This document shows positions 58,964 through 64,000 of a stretch of DNA of 64,000 nucleotides, in pieces (positions within the stretch are counted from its first letter, which is position 1; each line of letters opens with the position of its first letter). Under the pieces are notes generated by a model. That model had not been told where the DNA came from and made no database searches. It saw nothing but the letters and a program-made list of their open reading frames with translations. Where the stretch lies: assembly GCA_963682055.1 (NCBI GenBank), contig OY821741.1, positions 12,591,197-12,655,196 of the forward strand, in the 5' to 3' direction. The translations under genes were made by a program, and so were the position numbers. This stretch comes from Primula veris (Eukaryota > Streptophyta > Magnoliopsida > Ericales > Primulaceae).

Positions 58964-61884
58964 TTTATATATTTTTAAAAAATCAGTTTCAAAAACTTTT
59001 GTAGGAGATATTTGCAAATTAAGATTACACGCAATTTCATATAGTATTTAAACAGAAAAACGGGATTAGAGATATTAGTTTCAACCATGCAAGACCAAGT
59101 TATGTCCCTTATTTCTATGAATATATATGAAGAATTTTCAGAAATTATGGTGCATAATATACTCAAGAATAGTGATAGTTAATTTCAGAAATTTTCACGT
59201 GTTTGGTCTTTTCCATGGGTAACATACAAAATGGGTCTAAAACTGCAGTTTAAATTCTTGGTTTGATTTGTGTTAATGTACCGACCCTACTGCATTATGA
59301 AATGGGACCTATTTAGTTGCATTATTATAAATCCTCATAACTGAATTTATTGATATTTGCTTCACTTAAAGGTTTTATTGAACCTTTAACATAAGATGCT
59401 AAAAATATGGTTTATTATATTTTTGGAAAATTAAATTTGAAGCATAAGGAAAAAGCTTCTCATTTTTGATTCCCCAACTAAATTTCACACCCCAATAAAA
59501 CAATCATATAATTTTGTTTCATCTTCTTTCATATTAGTATCATAATAATATGACATCTTTTATGTGTGTGTGTGTGTTGCAATATAATTGTTATTTGTGT
59601 ACCAATATAATTGTTACGCAAAGTTATTTACATACATCTACGTACTTTGTTTTTTTTCTTAATATAAACTCTTACACTTCTTAGTATGATATCTCAACTG
59701 AGAACAATTTTTTCTTAAACGAGGTACTAAATAATTTTTTTAATTTCTTATCTTAAAGCTATCATAGCATCATTGATATGAACTGAAAGTCTGAAAGTAA
59801 TCGATAGTTTAAAAAGGAATGTCCTCGTAGTACCATTTTATTAAAATCTATAGTACTTTATTATTAAACCACAGACTCGATTATTATCTTTTATTATCTA
59901 GACGATACTCCCTCCATCGCTCGTGGTCCGACATTTTAAGGGTCCTATGAGCGGACATATTAAATGGTTGGAGGTGAGCCCAACATCGCTAGCCCCGCTT
60001 TGGTACCATATTAGAGTCCATATTTCTTTACCATTAAAAGATCTCGTAATGGTAAGGATGAATATCTCTTTATAAAGTACATGCTCGATTATTATTTATA
60101 CGATGTGTGATAATTACTCTAACGCATTTTGATGCCAATAATTTCACAAGTATGCAAGTACAAATCAATTCTGCAATGGCAATGTTCTGTAAATTCCTTA
60201 TAGAATGAATCAAACTATTGGAAAAATAAACTCGATCGACAGTAAACTTTGCCATTGCCGTAAATCGAAACAAGATGATTGATATTTGCAATAATATATA
60301 CACATGTAGTTCGTTGGGGTATAAGATTTGATCCATAAAGCTGAAACTTACCACTCTGGCAATTAAGCATGGTTTCTAGTTTCTACTACCGTGTCTAGAT
60401 AAAACATAAAAACAAACCAAGTATTAGTTGTTGTCTTGTGGACAATGCATGTCGCAGCTAACTATCCGTGGACGTAAACACGAGTACATCCTGTATTTAG
60501 CATGAAGCGGAAGCGGTGTTAATCAAATCAAAGTAAAATCGATTACACATTTTTATGCAGGATAACCGATTAAACAAAAAGGACATGGTCTTCTGAAATT
60601 CAGAGTCGGTGTATTAGTACTTGGTTAGATTGATAGAATAGCGTTTTTTCAACATGTAAACTAATCATTCTGGATTTCGCATTCAATATAGTTTCTTTCT
60701 CAAAGAAGTACAATTCAAATTCATGATAAATTCAATTAACACGTCAACATTAAGAAACACTTGAGCTAAACTATGATGATATAACCTTAAAAAGGATTCG
60801 GTACAAGTTATAACACCAACCAAAAATAAACCCAATTAGCTATCAAAACGCCCCGCTACTGATATACACACCAAGATTATAATTGTTTAATTTTCCTTTC
60901 CAAAATAGCGAAATGTTTGGATGATATACAAATCTACCGAAAGTGGTATTCAAACTTTGGCATTAGATTCCAATTGAGTTCATTATCTCTATTATTAATT
61001 ATCTACAAAAATGCGTAATTAAGTTACTGATTGGAAACGAAGAAGTTAAAAAGGCACTTTTTTAAAGTTGTTTTAGGTTTTTTTTTTGATAATGTAAACC
61101 GCTTTGCGGGTGCGAGTGATTGAACCCTGTTGATGAGCCTGATATACTAGGATCTCAACCACATGAACCAACCAACTTACTAAGTTGTTAAAGTTTGAAT
61201 TCTATGCTTTCGTAGAAATAGTCCATCGATGTTATTAATAGTTTTTGCTACTTGACTACTTTTAAGGGGGGAATTAATAACTTTTTAAAGACAAGTTCCA
61301 CTGCAATTAAAGGCCAAAATTCATACAAAATTATAAATCGTTAACTTCATAGTATCAAACAAGAAAAATGAATGATAACAAATAAAAAAAGGGGAAGAGA
61401 TGCTTCATTACTATGAGTAAGACAAAAACAAAGTAACAAGTTACAACATACTCCTTTTCCTGGAGAGATTGTGCATTATTGTAAAAATTAAAGAAAAAGA
61501 AAAAGATGCTATTCATATGAAACTTTGCATATATTATTTTTAGAGAAATTAGTAGTGTATTCTTAATGAGGACACCGATTTACCTCATATACTCGAAACA
61601 TCTCTCCAAAATCTGTACACAAAAATTTCTTCTGAGTAACATTTTCCCGTATGAGAAATAAAAACTCAACTGCTTATACTATAGAGATCGTACACGAAAA
61701 TGTGAGTCAAAATGTGCCGCAAGGACATACTCTGAATTCTTAATGCAGCTTCAACTTACTACATTTCCGAAAACGTGCATTTATTGAGACATAATTTGGC
61801 AAAACATTCTTATGTGGAATCTCTATACGTAACCCCATCGACAAATTAGAAAAAAAAACGCATTCTTCCCCCAAAAAAAAGTTA
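58964..61884. other. Intergenic
   Basis: No gene recognised in nearly 3 kb. A (gt)n run lies near 59561-59577. 'atactccctccatcgctcg' at 59904-59922 looks like one Stowaway end without a partner. 61100-61200 has a repeat-like 'gtgattgaaccc' phrase. Short open frames lack recognisable domains. Confidence 0.5.
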
Positions 61885-62103
61885 CTAGTTTTTATTATGA
61901 CAGTGATTCTTAATGCAATCGTCGAAGCATTCACCTCTGTTTTTGACATTCTTGCCGAGATGGCATTTGTTATAGCACGTCGGAAGGAATTTTTTCTTGC
62001 ACTCGGTGAATTTTTCCTCGCTATTGGCCTTTATCATGGGAGTCATCATCGAGAAGAGAAAAGAGAGGAGCAAAAAAGTGATAACGATATTTTTCATGGC
62101 CAT
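61885..62103 (-). CDS. Secreted six-cysteine peptide (72 aa)
   Basis: The product starts MAMKNIVITFLLLSFLF and has a clear signal peptide, probably cut after A26, leaving a 46-residue basic mature peptide. Six cysteines sit at 35, 43, 47, 59, 63 and 68: C-x7-C-x3-C-x11-C-x3-C-x4-C. The inner CxxxC...CxxxC pair is the signature of alpha-hairpinins, a group of plant defence and protease-inhibitor peptides. Thionin-like proteins with similar spacing are an alternative. A TATA box lies at 62185-62179, about 76 bases upstream. The ATG at 62103 is first after it; the ATG two codons on is equally possible. Single exon, apparently intact. I do not recognise an exact family member. Confidence 0.75.
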   Translation of the reverse strand: MAMKNIVITFLLLSFLFSMMTPMIKANSEEKFTECKKKFLPTCYNKCHLGKNVKNRGECFDDCIKNHCHNKN

Positions 62104-62178
62104 TTATTCTTTTTCTTCTTCTTACTCTCTCTTTATCTGTAGTAATGTGGATGCCAATTATTATAGCAAAACATGGAC

Positions 62179-62185
62179 TTATATA
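62179..62185 (-). promoter_or_regulatory. TATA box of the cysteine-rich peptide gene
   Basis: Minus-strand tatataa within 'ccatctatataagtcc', about 76 bases before the start codon, a normal plant spacing. Confidence 0.6.
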
Positions 62186-62632
62186 GATGGAATAGAGAGG
62201 ATGGTTGCCATAGGCACATAATATGATTAATGAAGATAAAAAGCTAATGCCAAATATGGAAATACAAACGACTAGGGAATATACTTATTGACCAATACTG
62301 TAAAAAGAAAAAATAGGAACTTAGTCCAAATCAGAATATAATATGGGATTAATAAGTTAATCACATCTATATATAAGAAGAAGCTAATGAAAAATCTCAA
62401 TCATAAAGACCTTTGATTATTAATTTTATTAAGTATATGAAATTAAGCTGATGATCAAACACAGGATACCATAAATATAAGCTAGCATTTGGTTATTTTC
62501 TTATTGTAAATATATGACACTTGACAAAGCAAATACCAAATACACATTACATACAAGTCCTTTTATAAAAACATCGAATGTAAGTAGTCAAGTAGATTTC
62601 CAGAATGCTTAATAAAAACAAGATAAGTATAA
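62186..62632. other. Upstream region of the cysteine-rich peptide gene
   Basis: AT-rich upstream sequence. No other gene or element recognised. Confidence 0.4.
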
Positions 62633-63444
62633 GCTCTGTTTGTTTCATCGTAAAAGTTTTACATGTACAATATTTTCATTGGAAAGTTTTACATTGAAAA
62701 CTTTTGTTTGCTTTTCATTTATATGCGGTTGGTACATAAAAAGTTTTTCACTTAAAATTTCATACAAACTCAAATTTTTTTTACAAATTGTTTTTTTAAC
62801 AAATAATTGGTAAAAATTTCAACATGTATAAAAAACTTAATCTAAACACATATTTTATTTCATATACGTCACTTATAATAACTTATAAATTTTCAACATA
62901 TAAACTCATAAAATTATAATCATAGAAGATATTATTAACTTTTTTTTTAGCTTTTTCAAATTTTCCTGGATTTTTGAGATTTTTCGGATTTTTTTTCCAT
63001 TTTTTGTTATTTTTTAGATTTTTTCCTATTTTTTAATATTTTTATTGGTTAATTAGATTTTAGCCTTTTCAAATTTTCTTGGGTTTTTTAGATTTTTCGG
63101 ATTTGTTTTTTATTTATTTTCCATTTTTGTTTTTTTTTAGAATTTTTCGTGTTTTTTTCTTTTTTTATTGGTTAGTAGATAAAATTGGACTAATTATTAA
63201 ATAATTTTGAAAGAATAGACCTATAATTAATAATAGTTATAATACTAGTATTAGAAAGAATATAGAGATAGACTCCGTAAACCGTTTAGAACTTTGTTTG
63301 CGGGGTACTCGTTTCTCCCAATTTTACTGGATATGTGAGAAAAGTTTTTCAAAAAAAAATATTTTACGTTAAACCAATCACCCGGAAAATCTATTTTACT
63401 CGTAAATGTTTGTTTATCTCCATTTTACAACAAAACAAACAGAG
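62633..63444. mobile_element. Tourist-like (PIF/Harbinger) non-autonomous element
   Basis: Inverted ends gctctgtttgtttcatcgta (left) and 'tacaacaaaacaaacagag' (right) are flanked by TAA at both sides (62630-62632 and 63445-63447), the usual PIF/Harbinger duplication. The interior is T-rich simple sequence (62930-63170) resembling the reverse complement of 8400-8900. No transposase. Confidence 0.65.
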
Positions 63445-63508
63445 TAACAAATTGTTGCAGATTACGAATTTGAAACATTCACCATTTAGCAAATATAACC
63501 GAACAAAT

Positions 63509-64000
63509 TGTTGGAAAAAGTTGGAAAATATGTAGTTTAAACATATTTGTTCCAAGTGGTCAGAGACCACATTTGAGTCAATTTTTAATGCGACTCCTCA
63601 GTTTTTCTGAGGCCATACTCTATGCGTTTGAGTAGCTCGTGCGACGAGCTTCGCAACGGTATATCGCATGACCAATTCGGAGGAATGGTGTGAATGATAA
63701 TTGGACTCGAATGTTGGTACTCGAAAGAGGGAAAAACCGAAATCTGGAAAATGGAGTAGAGAGTGGGAATAAACCATGAGGGTTATCCCACATTGGAAAA
63801 TCAAGGTTGATTTTCACTCTATATATACAAACTCATCCCATGTAGTTGGTAAACTAATTAAGTCCACATACCCATGAGTGGGTTAGTGTGTACCACACAC
63901 GTGCACGCTCGCTCGGGTCTCGGGACGCGGGACGCGGGATTTGGGATTTGGGGAATGTCTCGGGTCTCGGGTCTTGGGTCTTGGGTCTTGTACTAAATCT
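63509..64000 (+). repeat. Partial LTR related to Copia element C, cut by right edge
   Basis: Starts TGTTGGAAAAAG and follows the element C LTR with many differences: 'cgacgagcttcgcaacggta', 'tgtgtaccacacacg', cgctcgctcg and then the same ggatttggggaatgtctcgg G/C-rich tract. It is a separate, diverged insertion of a related family. Whether it is a solo LTR or a full element cannot be seen. Confidence 0.85.

Noticed and set aside
61100..61200. tRNA-like B-box phrase 'gtgattgaaccc'
   Set aside because: No A box, no cloverleaf and no 3' A tail could be found; probably an old repeat fragment.
61897..62221. Plus-strand frames of 74-81 codons opposite the cysteine-rich peptide gene
   Set aside because: They are antisense shadows. 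The minus-strand frame has signal peptide, cysteine pattern and TATA box.

Overview
This is nuclear DNA of a flowering plant, most likely a eudicot. It is AT-rich, with spliced host genes (a G-type cyclin-dependent kinase and a remorin), plant-type LTR retrotransposons (Ty3/Gypsy Tat lineage and Ty1/Copia) and many small non-autonomous DNA elements. There are no bacterial operons, CRISPR arrays or recognisable tRNA/rRNA genes. I cannot name the species.

Layout. 1-7485: minus-strand Tat-lineage Gypsy element cut by the left edge, with an intact 1972-codon polyprotein, PBS, 5' LTR, and a six-copy 86-bp tandem array downstream of pol. 7957-8357: promoter and first part of an extensin-like gene that runs into A/T simple sequence. 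9213-16094 and 19446-26276: two related Copia elements (A minus, B plus) in opposite orientation. Both are complete by LTR and target-site-duplication criteria, yet their pol is decayed and shares the same in-frame stops. B's two LTRs are identical over 202 bp, so the family seems to have spread after losing coding capacity. Between them lie a foldback repeat, a LINE zinc-binding remnant and a CACTA terminus. 26.3-29.8 kb: several small elements, including a hairpin-ended family (a second member at 46.9-47.4 kb), a Mutator-like MITE with 9-bp direct repeats and an hAT-like element.

31268-35379: a six-exon CDKG gene (PITSLRE/CDK11-like) with two single-base frame disruptions, one in a C8 run and one in exon 3. 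35.4-41.2 kb: a long gene-poor stretch. 41685-43511: a three-exon remorin on the minus strand. 44.4-49.8 kb: an hAT-like element, a fossil Copia primer-binding site, and hairpin-ended and Stowaway-like elements.

49821-58058: a full-length Copia element (C) with 1.47 and 1.58 kb LTRs, TSD gtaat, and gag and pol frames separated by an 18-C homopolymer. 58176-58961: an Emigrant/Lemi-like pogo MITE. 61885-62103: a gene for a secreted six-cysteine peptide on the minus strand. 62633-63444: a Tourist-like element. From 63509 a diverged LTR related to element C runs off the right edge.

The host genes are independent single genes. Most of the window is nested mobile DNA. The most notable signals are the decayed but recently mobile Copia A/B family, the homopolymer frameshifts in CDKG and in element C, the repeat-number changes between the two LTRs of C, and the hairpin-ended repeat family.
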